This document shows positions 17,631-25,492 of a stretch of 64,000 bases of DNA, in pieces. The stretch spans positions 36,903 through 100,902 of the forward strand of contig CAMVEB010000011.1 of the NCBI GenBank assembly GCA_947166385.1, written 5' to 3'. The position numbers were made by a program, and so were the translations under genes. Under the pieces are notes generated by a model, which worked only from the letters and a program-made list of their open reading frames with translations, had not been told where the DNA came from and made no database searches. Position 1 is the first letter of the stretch. The number at the start of each line of letters is the position of its first letter. The stretch is from an uncultured Clostridia bacterium (GTDB taxonomy: Bacteria; Bacillota; Clostridia; Christensenellales; Aristaeellaceae).

Positions 17631-19046
17631 ATGAAAAAGAATCAGACACCCAAACAGCCGAAAAAAAAGCGGACAAGGCTCCATGAGTTCACTCACGAGA
17701 ACGATATCCGTTACCTGGGTCCCCTTTCCTACCAGCATTTCCAGATCCTGGGTTGGGCGTGCATTGTTCTGTCGCAGGTCGTGCTCCTGATGAGACTGGT
17801 CGGCCGTCTGGATGCGCAAACAGCAGCGGATTCCGCCAGCCTTGTCGCAATCCTGTCCGGGATCGCCGCCTTCTCGCTGCCTTTCCTGCTGATCGCCAAC
17901 TTCTCCAGAATCCTGAACAACGAAGGATACAAACCCCAGCTGATTAAGAACATCGTCGCTTCTGCGGCGATTGCCGGGCTGTTTTATCTCTTCTTTTACC
18001 GCTACCTGGTCGGCATTCTCCACGCGTTGATCGATACTCCCGAGCAGGCAATGCCGGTAATGCAGTCCCTTGTGGAAACAATCAATCAAAAAGGGTTCCT
18101 GTGCTTCAACATTTTCATCGACCTGCTTTTGTGCACGCTGGTAATGCTCTTCCTGAACTATAAGCCGAGGCGTTTCTTCCGTGGAAAATCCGGTATTATC
18201 TTCCGGCTCTTCGCACTGTTGCCGATCGGGTACGAAGTTCTTTGCATGGTCCTGAAAATCCAGGCTGCACGGGGGACCCGGGCAATCCCGGTCTGGATGT
18301 ATCCGCTGCTGCCCGTGAAGCCTGCCATGACGTTCGTGCTGTTCGTCGTGCTGGCATTGTTTGTCAAGACACGGGAGCTCCGCTTCCGCCGCCACGGCAA
18401 AACCCATGAGGAATACAAAGTCTTCCTGAAAACCAGGAAGAATTCCCTGAATTTCTCGATCTTCCTGGCAGTGATGCTGGTGATTGTCAGTATCATCGAC
18501 TTTTTTGTCGTTGTCGGTTTCTCCGTCTCCGAAGGGGTCTTTAATATGGTGCAGGAGGAGGTGACGGCAATCACGGAAGTTACGCCAACGACCGGAGAAA
18601 CGGGAGATTCCCTCCCGGACGCCATGCCGACCGTCTCAGAAACAGAGGATGCCTGCCAGGACACCGTGCCAATCGATAAAACGGTAACAGCTGACTCCAA
18701 TGCAGAGCTGACCCAGGCATTTAAGAAATCCTTCGAGAAAGAGGGTTCGGAAATCTCCGATAAAACGGCGGAAGCCATAGTCAGGGGGATGAACATTGCC
18801 ATCGCCGTCGGTTTTGGCGAATCCATCAACCTGTTTTTCCTGGCACCTCTTGTACTGCTGTTCTCCTACACCCGGAAACCAAAGAACAGCAAAATCGGGA
18901 TTCTGATCCCTGCTGTGGGGATTGTGCTGATTGTCTTCCTCTACCTAGAGGGCCTTCACAGTGCTCTGTACCATCTGCCGTTCAAAAAGCTGAATCTGCA
19001 GGAACTGTTCTCGCATGCGGAGCAACTTGCACCCCTGTTCCAGTAA
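17631..19046 (+). CDS. Polytopic membrane protein with acidic loop, function unknown
   Basis: 471 residues. A very basic N-terminus (MKKNQTPKQPKKKRTR) leads into about eight to nine hydrophobic helices. Between the helix near 285-305 and the one near 405 lies a ~95-residue polar loop rich in Thr, Glu and Asp (about 310-400), probably outside the cell or in the cytoplasm by itself. There are no catalytic motifs I recognise and no signal peptide. The N-terminal tail could bind nucleic acid or lipid head groups. Base composition is slightly more AT-rich than its neighbours. It stands alone between rpsF and the EamA gene with its own promoter. Confidence 0.75.
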   Translation: MKKNQTPKQPKKKRTRLHEFTHENDIRYLGPLSYQHFQILGWACIVLSQVVLLMRLVGRLDAQTAADSASLVAILSGIAAFSLPFLLIANFSRILNNEGYKPQLIKNIVASAAIAGLFYLFFYRYLVGILHALIDTPEQAMPVMQSLVETINQKGFLCFNIFIDLLLCTLVMLFLNYKPRRFFRGKSGIIFRLFALLPIGYEVLCMVLKIQAARGTRAIPVWMYPLLPVKPAMTFVLFVVLALFVKTRELRFRRHGKTHEEYKVFLKTRKNSLNFSIFLAVMLVIVSIIDFFVVVGFSVSEGVFNMVQEEVTAITEVTPTTGETGDSLPDAMPTVSETEDACQDTVPIDKTVTADSNAELTQAFKKSFEKEGSEISDKTAEAIVRGMNIAIAVGFGESINLFFLAPLVLLFSYTRKPKNSKIGILIPAVGIVLIVFLYLEGLHSALYHLPFKKLNLQELFSHAEQLAPLFQ

Positions 19047-19067
19047 TCCGAAAGCAGGCGGATCAAC

Positions 19068-19096
19068 TTGCTTTTTCGCCCATTTTCCGATATACT
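19068..19096 (+). promoter_or_regulatory. Promoter for the EamA-like transporter
   Basis: TTGCTT (19068-19073), 17-bp spacer, TATACT (19091-19096). It lies just after the stop of the orphan membrane gene and 35 bases before the ATG at 19131. Confidence 0.65.
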
Positions 19097-19130
19097 TTGT
19101 TGGATTTTGGTTCTGATGGAGGAGGATGGG

Positions 19131-20108
19131 ATGAGCTGGTTTTTCTTCGCACTGATCTGTATCCTGGGCTGGGGTTTTGCCGATCTTTTCTATAAGAAGG
19201 GATCGGATGAGCACGACCGATATTCCCACATGCGGATTGCCGTTTGGGTCGGGCTGGTCATGGGCGTGTGTTCCGTCGCCATGATGCTGATCCCCTTTGA
19301 TGAAGAGTGGAAGAGCCCCATGACCCTGGGCACGCTCCTCGACAACAGCATCCGGTATTCTCCCGCTTCCCTGTGCTATATTCTGTCGATGGTCATCGGC
19401 TATGCCGGGCTGCGCTACATGGAGGTCAGCATTGTTTCCCCGGTCCAGAATGCCTCCGGCGGCCTCTCCGCCATCTTCATGACTGTCTGGTTCCTGGTCG
19501 CGGGTCGGCTCGGCAGCATTGCCGAAATCTTTGATACCCTGACTTCTGTCGGCACCGTACTGATCGTCGCAGGCGTCATTGCCCTGGCGATTGTGGAGCA
19601 GAAACTTGCCCGGGAAGAACGCAGGCTGAATACCCCGGAAAAGAAATACCGCTTCGGCGCCTTGGCCCTGTTGTTTCCCCTCCTCTACTGCCTCTTTGAT
19701 ACCCTTGGCACTTCCGCCGACGGTATCATCCTGGATGAGGAGGTTGGCCTGGGGCTTGGGGAAATTGATGTCCTGATCCTCTACGGGCTCACCTTCCTGC
19801 TGGCCGGGATCGTGGCCTGGATCTACCTGTGGATCCGGGAAAAGAAACCCTACAATCCCTTTGCGCGCACAGAGCTGTCCAAAGGCATCGCCGCCTGCTG
19901 CGAGGAGTTTGGCCAGGTCTTCTATGTTCTCGCCATGTCCCGCAATCCGGTAATTGCCGCCCCCATGGTCGCCAGTTACTGCGTCGTCTCCGTGATGCTT
20001 GGAAGACTGCTGCTGAAGGAGAAGCTGAAAGCTGCCCAGTACCTCTGCATTTTCGCCGTGATCGCCGGAATTATCATCATCGGGATTAACGACGGCCTGA
20101 CTGCCTGA
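19131..20108 (+). CDS. EamA/DMT-family transporter
   Basis: 325 residues with about ten helices in two EamA-like halves: WFFFALICILGWGFADLFYKKG at the start and GIAACCEEFGQVFYVLAMSRNPVIAAPMVASY in the second half. The family moves amino acids, nucleosides or other small metabolites by a drug/metabolite-transporter fold; the substrate cannot be inferred. The ATG at 19131 is preceded by GGAGGAGG (19118-19125). The L,D-transpeptidase gene starts 13 bp downstream, so cotranscription is likely. Confidence 0.87.
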   Translation: MSWFFFALICILGWGFADLFYKKGSDEHDRYSHMRIAVWVGLVMGVCSVAMMLIPFDEEWKSPMTLGTLLDNSIRYSPASLCYILSMVIGYAGLRYMEVSIVSPVQNASGGLSAIFMTVWFLVAGRLGSIAEIFDTLTSVGTVLIVAGVIALAIVEQKLAREERRLNTPEKKYRFGALALLFPLLYCLFDTLGTSADGIILDEEVGLGLGEIDVLILYGLTFLLAGIVAWIYLWIREKKPYNPFARTELSKGIAACCEEFGQVFYVLAMSRNPVIAAPMVASYCVVSVMLGRLLLKEKLKAAQYLCIFAVIAGIIIIGINDGLTA

Positions 20109-20121
20109 AGGAGTGAATCGT

Positions 20122-21546
20122 ATGGTCGGAAAGAAACACTGCCTCCTGTGTCTGTTGCTTCTTTTCGGCTTTTTTTGCACTTTTCTTTCCCTGATTGTTC
20201 CCGCAGTCGCGGAGAACGGAGAAGTGCTGTCCGTTTCACTGCCGGAAACCGTCAAGGGATACACGCCCTGTAAAATCACAGTCTGCTCCCCGGCCGCGGG
20301 CGAGGCGGTGCTGCGACTGTATGACGCACTTGATAATCTTTGGCTGACCCGGCGGGATACGCTTTCCGAAGGGGAAAACAAGCTACCCTGGGACGGGTTG
20401 GGTACCCACGGGGAGCGCCTGCTGGCCGGGCCTTATCATTTTCAGGTCACCCTGGAAACGACGGATGGCCGTGAACTGACCGGTTCCGCCTCCTTTCAGA
20501 TCAACGCCACCACGCCAACGCTGGTCTACGCGTTGCCATCTTCGGACATCCTGTATCTGGACCACGGCGAGCGCTGGTTTGTGGAGGTGTATGTCTCGGC
20601 AGAGTGTCTGGTCGCCATGGAGGTCCGAAACAGCGCCGGAAAGAAGATCTTTTCCCGGGATACCACAATCAGCGATCCGGACGGCGATGTAATCCGCTGG
20701 TCCGGCGCAATCAATGATCTGAAAAAGGCGCCGGCTGGGGAATACACCGTCCGCCTCTACAGCAAGCTGAATCCGTCCTACGATTTTACCTTTCCTCTGA
20801 CTCTGACGGAAACCTCGCCGCCGGATCCGGCAGTGGAGACCACCGGACCGGTCATCCCGGAGAGGGGCATGACCGATGCGGAAATCTGGAAAATCATGAT
20901 GAAGCCTTCCGTCGTTATTGACGGAAACGGTTCCTTCCTCCGTTTCCAGCTTTATACCCGGATGAACTCCTCCAGCCGCAAGACCGGTTCACTCCGCTGT
21001 GCCACCCAGGGGCTGGAAATCCTGGGCGTCGAGGGAAACTGGGCGCAGGTGCGCGCCTGGAGCCACGATGGCGGGAAGGAAGTTACCGGATATATCCAGC
21101 TCAGGAAGCTGACCGTCTGTTCACCGAATCCTCATTATGGCATCCTGATCGATAAGCGGGCTCAGACGCTGACTGTCTATGAGGAAGGCGTTCCCATCGG
21201 CACAGTCCCGGTTTCCACCGGTCTGGCAACTAAAGGAAATGCTTACCGGGAAACCCCGGCAGGCGCGTTCCTGACCGATGTGCATATCGGGGCAAGCTTT
21301 GCTCAGGATGGCTGGCGCTATGATTATCCCCTGCGCTATGACGCTGGCAACATCATCCACAGCACCGGCTTCAAACGGATCGGACGTGTCCGGGATTACA
21401 GCAAAAACCTGGAACTGCTGGGGCAAAAGGCGTCCCACGGCTGCGTCCGTGTCAGCCCCTTCCTCACCGGGGATTCCCCAATCAATATGTACTGGCTCTG
21501 GATTCACCTTCCCTATCACACCCGGGTCATCATTCTGAATGACTGA
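20122..21546 (+). CDS. Secreted L,D-transpeptidase with FlgD-like and SH3-like domains
   Basis: 474 residues. A signal peptide (MVGKKHCLLCLLLLFGFFCT to about 35) is followed by FlgD-Ig-like repeats (LPWDGLGTHGERLLAGPYHFQV and a similar second unit ending PAGEYTVRLYS). An SH3-like segment follows (about 260-330), then a C-terminal YkuD catalytic domain with ASHGCVRVS (nucleophile Cys441). YkuD enzymes form 3-3 cross-links in peptidoglycan or attach proteins to it, outside the membrane. AAGGAG lies eight bases before the ATG at 20122; the GTG at 20113 is inside that site. It follows the EamA gene closely. Confidence 0.93.
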   Translation: MVGKKHCLLCLLLLFGFFCTFLSLIVPAVAENGEVLSVSLPETVKGYTPCKITVCSPAAGEAVLRLYDALDNLWLTRRDTLSEGENKLPWDGLGTHGERLLAGPYHFQVTLETTDGRELTGSASFQINATTPTLVYALPSSDILYLDHGERWFVEVYVSAECLVAMEVRNSAGKKIFSRDTTISDPDGDVIRWSGAINDLKKAPAGEYTVRLYSKLNPSYDFTFPLTLTETSPPDPAVETTGPVIPERGMTDAEIWKIMMKPSVVIDGNGSFLRFQLYTRMNSSSRKTGSLRCATQGLEILGVEGNWAQVRAWSHDGGKEVTGYIQLRKLTVCSPNPHYGILIDKRAQTLTVYEEGVPIGTVPVSTGLATKGNAYRETPAGAFLTDVHIGASFAQDGWRYDYPLRYDAGNIIHSTGFKRIGRVRDYSKNLELLGQKASHGCVRVSPFLTGDSPINMYWLWIHLPYHTRVIILND

Positions 21547-21624
21547 GTACGGAAAGCGGTCATTTCCTCCGGTTTGCATGAAATATCCCGCTTCATAATA
21601 TACAAGAATAATACGAAAGAATTC

Positions 21625-21654
21625 TTGAAGAAGCTTGGTTCTTATGCTTATAAT
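21625..21654 (+). promoter_or_regulatory. putP promoter
   Basis: TTGAAG (21625-21630), 18-bp spacer, TATAAT (21649-21654), 57 bases before the ATG at 21712. Confidence 0.75.
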
Positions 21655-21711
21655 GTAAAACTGTATACAGAATCCATCATGAAATGAGATGAAGGGATTG
21701 GTGATAGGAAT

Positions 21712-23178
21712 ATGAACAACCCAACGGAGCTGATTGTCTTTATTGTCTATCTCCTGGCAATGATCGGAATCGGTGTTTTCTTCTTCCTCCGGACGCGCAG
21801 CGGCGGAGAGAAGGAATACTTCCTCGGCGGCCGGAAAATGGGGCCCTGGGTTTCTGCCCTTTCTGCCGGCGCTTCCGATATGAGTGCCTGGGTGCTGATG
21901 GGGCTTCCCGCTTCCGTCTACGCGCTGGGTCTGGGGCAGGTATGGATAGCCGTCGGTCTGGCCATTGGCTATGCCCTGAGCTGGATTTTTGAGGCGCCCC
22001 GCCTTCGCGCCTTCTCCATCGTGGCGGATGACTCCATTACGATCCCCCAGTACCTGACCAACCGCTTCAAGTCCAAATCCCATTCACTGCAGGTGGTCTG
22101 CGCCGTCATCTTCCTGGTGGCCTACACGATCTATGCCGCCTCCAGCATCAAGGCTGCCGGCACCCTGTTCAATACTGTGCTGGGTGTGGATGCGAACATT
22201 GCCATGTATATCGCGGCAGCGATCATCGTGGCCTACACCTTTATGGGCGGATTCTCCGCCGTATGCTGGACCGACTTTTTCCAGGGTATGCTTATGCTGG
22301 GTGCACTGTTGCTCGCTCCCATTTTTGCCGCGTCGCACCTGTCCGGTGAAACAACGCAGATCACGGCAGAAACGCCTGCCTTCTTCTCTGTCTTCACCTC
22401 CTGGCAGGATATTGTCTCCGGCCTGGGCTGGGGCCTCGGCTACTTCGGCATGCCGCACATTATCATCCGCTTTATGTCGGTGGAAAGCCAGAAATCCCTG
22501 AAGCGCTCCGCGAAGATCGGAATCACCTGGACGGTGCTGATTCTGATTTTTGCCGTGCTGGTCGGCATCATCGGCCGGATGTATCTGGGCTTCGACCAGA
22601 ATGTTTCCGACAACAGCCTGGTCTTCATCACCATGGTCCGCAAGCTGTTCCCGTCGCTGATTTCCGGCGTCCTGTTGTCCGCAATCCTGGCCGCGGCCAT
22701 GTCCACCGCCGACAGCCAGCTGCTCTCAGCGGCCTCCGCTTTCTCCAGCGACGTATATAAACCGTTGCTTCGCAAGAACAAGACTTCCGACAACGAAATG
22801 CTCTGGACCGGCCGTATCGTCGTTCTGGTCATTGCTCTGCTGGCGCTGGTGCTCGCTCTCAATCCGAATGCCGGATCCATTATGGCGCTGGTTTCCAATG
22901 CCTGGGGCGTTTTCGGCGCTGCCTTCGGTCCAGCCATCCTGCTGAGCCTCTTCTGGAAACGTTTCACGTTTAAGGGCGCCGTCGCCGGGATCACCGTCGG
23001 CGCGCTGGTGGATATCCTGTGGCTGATTTTCCTGGCCGGAACCGGCATCTACGAAATCGTCCCCGGTTTCGCAGCAGGCCTGCTGGCTGCCGTCGCGGCA
23101 ACCCTGATGGATCAAGAACCTGGCAGCGAAGTCCAGGCCCTGTTCGACAAAGCCACCTCTCCGGAAAATCTGGACTGA
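21712..23178 (+). CDS. putP: Sodium/proline symporter
   Basis: 488 residues, 13-helix sodium:solute symporter (SSS/SLC5, LeuT fold). Diagnostic segments are FFFLRTRSGGEKEYFLGGRKMGPWV, cut here as the N-terminal SSS block, followed by ALSAGASDMSAWVLMGLPA, which carries Na+- and proline-contact residues in PutP. GWGLGYFGMPHIIIRFM and ILAAAMSTADSQLL (the conserved STADS near the Na2 site) complete the pattern. It imports proline with Na+. There is no put regulon neighbour (no PutA). It is monocistronic. Confidence 0.93.
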   Translation: MNNPTELIVFIVYLLAMIGIGVFFFLRTRSGGEKEYFLGGRKMGPWVSALSAGASDMSAWVLMGLPASVYALGLGQVWIAVGLAIGYALSWIFEAPRLRAFSIVADDSITIPQYLTNRFKSKSHSLQVVCAVIFLVAYTIYAASSIKAAGTLFNTVLGVDANIAMYIAAAIIVAYTFMGGFSAVCWTDFFQGMLMLGALLLAPIFAASHLSGETTQITAETPAFFSVFTSWQDIVSGLGWGLGYFGMPHIIIRFMSVESQKSLKRSAKIGITWTVLILIFAVLVGIIGRMYLGFDQNVSDNSLVFITMVRKLFPSLISGVLLSAILAAAMSTADSQLLSAASAFSSDVYKPLLRKNKTSDNEMLWTGRIVVLVIALLALVLALNPNAGSIMALVSNAWGVFGAAFGPAILLSLFWKRFTFKGAVAGITVGALVDILWLIFLAGTGIYEIVPGFAAGLLAAVAATLMDQEPGSEVQALFDKATSPENLD

Positions 23179-23273
23179 GATATGCCTTTCCGCGGTGAAC
23201 GGCTGCCCGTAGCTGTTTACCGTTTTTCTTTGGTTCTCATCCCTCTGCTCCAGCACGCCGGTGGCTTTTGTGG

Positions 23274-23302
23274 TTGACAACCGAATGCTGTTTTTGTATA
23301 AT
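23274..23302 (+). promoter_or_regulatory. Full-consensus promoter for the esterase gene
   Basis: TTGACA (23274-23279), 17-bp spacer, TATAAT (23297-23302). Both boxes match sigma-A consensus exactly, so tight control by the operator just downstream is expected. Confidence 0.9.
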
Positions 23303-23314
23303 TTGTACGTACAA
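23303..23314. promoter_or_regulatory. Operator-like palindrome TTGTACGTACAA at the esterase transcription start
   Basis: A perfect 12-bp palindrome, in the wider context ATTTGTACGTACAAGG, directly abuts the -10 box and covers the likely +1. From memory it resembles boxes bound by GntR-type repressors such as AraR of Bacillus. The same GTACGTAC core occurs at 39718-39727 in the sugar-ABC promoter. The regulator gene is not evident in the window. Confidence 0.7.
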
Positions 23315-23351
23315 GGTTGACAATTTCACAGAACGCAGGAGGATAATCAAT

Positions 23352-24434
23352 ATGAAAAAGCAGTGGCCGCTGGATGTTACAGTTTCCTTTGATCCCTACG
23401 CCGGTGAGCCGAACCGGGATGGAGAGCAGGGTGCGGAGGTCCTGTCCGACGGAAGGGTGCACTTCCGGATCATCGCGAAGGACGCGAAAAAAGTTGTCAT
23501 TGACCGTTTCGGGACGGAGTTCCCGCTTTCCCCCGCGGACGACGGTGCCTGGGAGGGAACCTTTGATATGGGCAGCGGTTTCCTCTACTTCTTCCTGAAG
23601 GTGGACGGAGCCGATGTTCTCTGTCCCTATCTGCCCATCGGGTACGGCTGCTGTCGGCCAATGAACTTTGTGGACGTACCGGTAGCCGATATGAAAGGCT
23701 GGGATGATCTGGACGGTGTTCCCCACGGTGCCGTCACCCGCCATTATTACCCTTCCTCTGTCACCGGGAAGCAGGAAATCTGCCTTGTATACACCCCGCC
23801 GGCCTGGGATCCGGCCAGGGATTATCCGGTGCTCTATCTTCAGCACGGATACGGCGAAAATGAAACCGGCTGGATTTACCAGGGGCATGCCGGCCGGATT
23901 GCCGATCGGCTGATCGCAGAAGGCAAAATGAAAGAAATGCTGATTGTCATGGGCAACGGAATGGTGCAGAAAGACGGTCTTCCCTCAGATCGCGGCCTTT
24001 TCCCGCAGATGGTGGTCCAGGATCTGATTCCCTTCATTGAATCTCGCTATCATGTCCGGGCTGACAAATGGCACCGGGCTATGGCCGGGCTTTCCATGGG
24101 CAGCTTCCATACCAGCCTGACGACCCTGACCAATCCGGAGTTGTTCGGATACGCCGGGCTCTTCAGCGGGTTCATGCGGGCGCCCTGGCCGACAGATGAT
24201 CCCCAGGCGCACCTCGCCATCGCGGAGAACCCGGAAGCATTCAACCAGGCTTTCCGGGTCTTCTACCGCGCCATGGGAACAGAAGACCAGTTCTGGGACA
24301 GCTTTGCCAAAGATGATGCCTGGCTGGAAAACAAAGGCCTGAACATCACCCGGGAAACCTTCCCCGGCGGGCATGACTGGACCGTTTGGCGCCGCTGCAT
24401 CCGTTCATTCCTGCCCCGGCTGTTCAGAGACTGA
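23352..24434 (+). CDS. Esterase of the Fes/EsterD-like alpha/beta hydrolase family with N-terminal glycogen-branching-like E-set domain
   Basis: 360 residues with no signal peptide, so cytoplasmic. Residues ~5-90 look like an E-set/CBM48-type beta domain (VHFRIIAKDAKKVVIDRFG). Residues ~130-360 are an esterase: YPVLYLQHGYGENETGW, the nucleophile elbow AGLSMGSFHTS (GLSMG Ser) and the C-terminal FPGGHDWTVWRR His. Enzymes of this layout act on feruloyl- or acetyl-substituted oligosaccharides, or on trehalose/mycolyl-type esters. With a sugar-type operator at its promoter, action on imported xylan-derived oligosaccharides is a reasonable guess. The ATG at 23352 has AGGAGG upstream. It overlaps the convergent GNAT gene by 11 bp. 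Confidence 0.85.
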   Translation: MKKQWPLDVTVSFDPYAGEPNRDGEQGAEVLSDGRVHFRIIAKDAKKVVIDRFGTEFPLSPADDGAWEGTFDMGSGFLYFFLKVDGADVLCPYLPIGYGCCRPMNFVDVPVADMKGWDDLDGVPHGAVTRHYYPSSVTGKQEICLVYTPPAWDPARDYPVLYLQHGYGENETGWIYQGHAGRIADRLIAEGKMKEMLIVMGNGMVQKDGLPSDRGLFPQMVVQDLIPFIESRYHVRADKWHRAMAGLSMGSFHTSLTTLTNPELFGYAGLFSGFMRAPWPTDDPQAHLAIAENPEAFNQAFRVFYRAMGTEDQFWDSFAKDDAWLENKGLNITRETFPGGHDWTVWRRCIRSFLPRLFRD

Positions 24435-25293
24435 GCTTCAGGGCAGTCTTCAGGGCTTCATAGCGTTCCTTTTTTTCCTGTTTCAGGAAATGGGTTTCCC
24501 GGTGCTGCTCGGGATTGCCAGTGTAGGACAGCTTTTCCAGGCCGAACTGTTCGCTGGTCAGGTCAAAAACACAACCGGATACATCATTATAGCAGTGATA
24601 GTTTCCGTCGCTCAGCGGTATGCCGTATACCCGCCCGCCAAAAATCTCCTGGGCCAGGAAAGCGGTGATCGAACACTGGCCCAGTGTCCGGTTTTCCACA
24701 GTCCAATCGGCGCGCATCCTCGGCGCGCAGGTTTCCGCGCTCCACGCCTGCCACAGCTTGCGATACAGATCCCGGGGAGTTTCGATCCCCGGAAATTCCG
24801 GGTTTTCCGCGCGGATCACAGCCTGCTCCCAGCCGTAAAATCCATAGGTGTTCAGCCGATAGATTCGGCTGTTCGCTCCGCGGGTATCCTTCATCATGGT
24901 CAGATATTCTGCCCCGTATTTTTCATACAGGCCGGTCTCCCCGGTAGAAATATAGATCGTATCAAACCCGTCCTCCCGGGCCAGTTCCTTCGCCCGACTG
25001 ATCAGTCGGCCCATCAGCCGCCGCCCCCGGTATTCCGGGTAAGTATAGACAAAGCCGATCCACGGCGTCAGATCCGTATCCGGTGTGTCATCCCGCTCCG
25101 CATAAGTGCAAAAGGCCGCCAGTTTGCTGCCGTCCGTCAGCAGGAGTAGGCGTGATCTGTTCCCGGTCAGCTGATGAAAGCGGTTCTCCTGCAGCAGCTG
25201 GTAAAGGTACTGTCCGGCCACCCAGTCGGATTCGCCAATTTGTGCTTTCCACCAGGATGGATTCACCGTATTGCCGTATTCAAGAATATCCAC
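24424..25293 (-). CDS. GNAT acetyltransferase fused to a YunG-like domain
   Basis: 289 residues from GTG 25293, with AGGAGTGATCCT upstream. The N-terminal half is a GNAT domain: WIGFVYTYPEYRGRRLMGRLI is the acetyl-CoA pyrophosphate loop (R-x-x-x-G/A type), then DTIYISTGETGLYEKYGAEYL. The C-terminal ~100 residues (LGQCSITAFLAQEIFGG, then GNYHCYNDVSGCVFDLTSEQF) resemble the Bacillus YunG family, which has a papain-like Cys/His arrangement. The fusion may modify and recognise the same small substrate. The acetyl acceptor is unknown. It is monocistronic; no strong promoter was read. Confidence 0.8.
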   Translation of the reverse strand: MDILEYGNTVNPSWWKAQIGESDWVAGQYLYQLLQENRFHQLTGNRSRLLLLTDGSKLAAFCTYAERDDTPDTDLTPWIGFVYTYPEYRGRRLMGRLISRAKELAREDGFDTIYISTGETGLYEKYGAEYLTMMKDTRGANSRIYRLNTYGFYGWEQAVIRAENPEFPGIETPRDLYRKLWQAWSAETCAPRMRADWTVENRTLGQCSITAFLAQEIFGGRVYGIPLSDGNYHCYNDVSGCVFDLTSEQFGLEKLSYTGNPEQHRETHFLKQEKKERYEALKTALKLSL

Positions 25294-25401
25294 AGGATCA
25301 CTCCTTTCTTCCCTGTCCAGTCTACATGAATAAGAAAAAAATGGCAAGAGTGAACAACCAGCCGCCGTGACCGGGTACTACGGAAAGAATATCCCGGATT
25401 C

Positions 25402-25430
25402 TTGACGGATCGGACATCTTCTGCTACAGT
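25402..25430 (+). promoter_or_regulatory. Promoter for the second MATE gene
   Basis: TTGACG (25402-25407), 17-bp spacer, TACAGT (25425-25430) with an extended -10 TGC. Confidence 0.7.
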
Positions 25431-25492
25431 ACCTATGCGCCGCCGGTTTCAGCGAAACTGGCGGTCCATTGCAGAAACGAGGTATGATTCCA

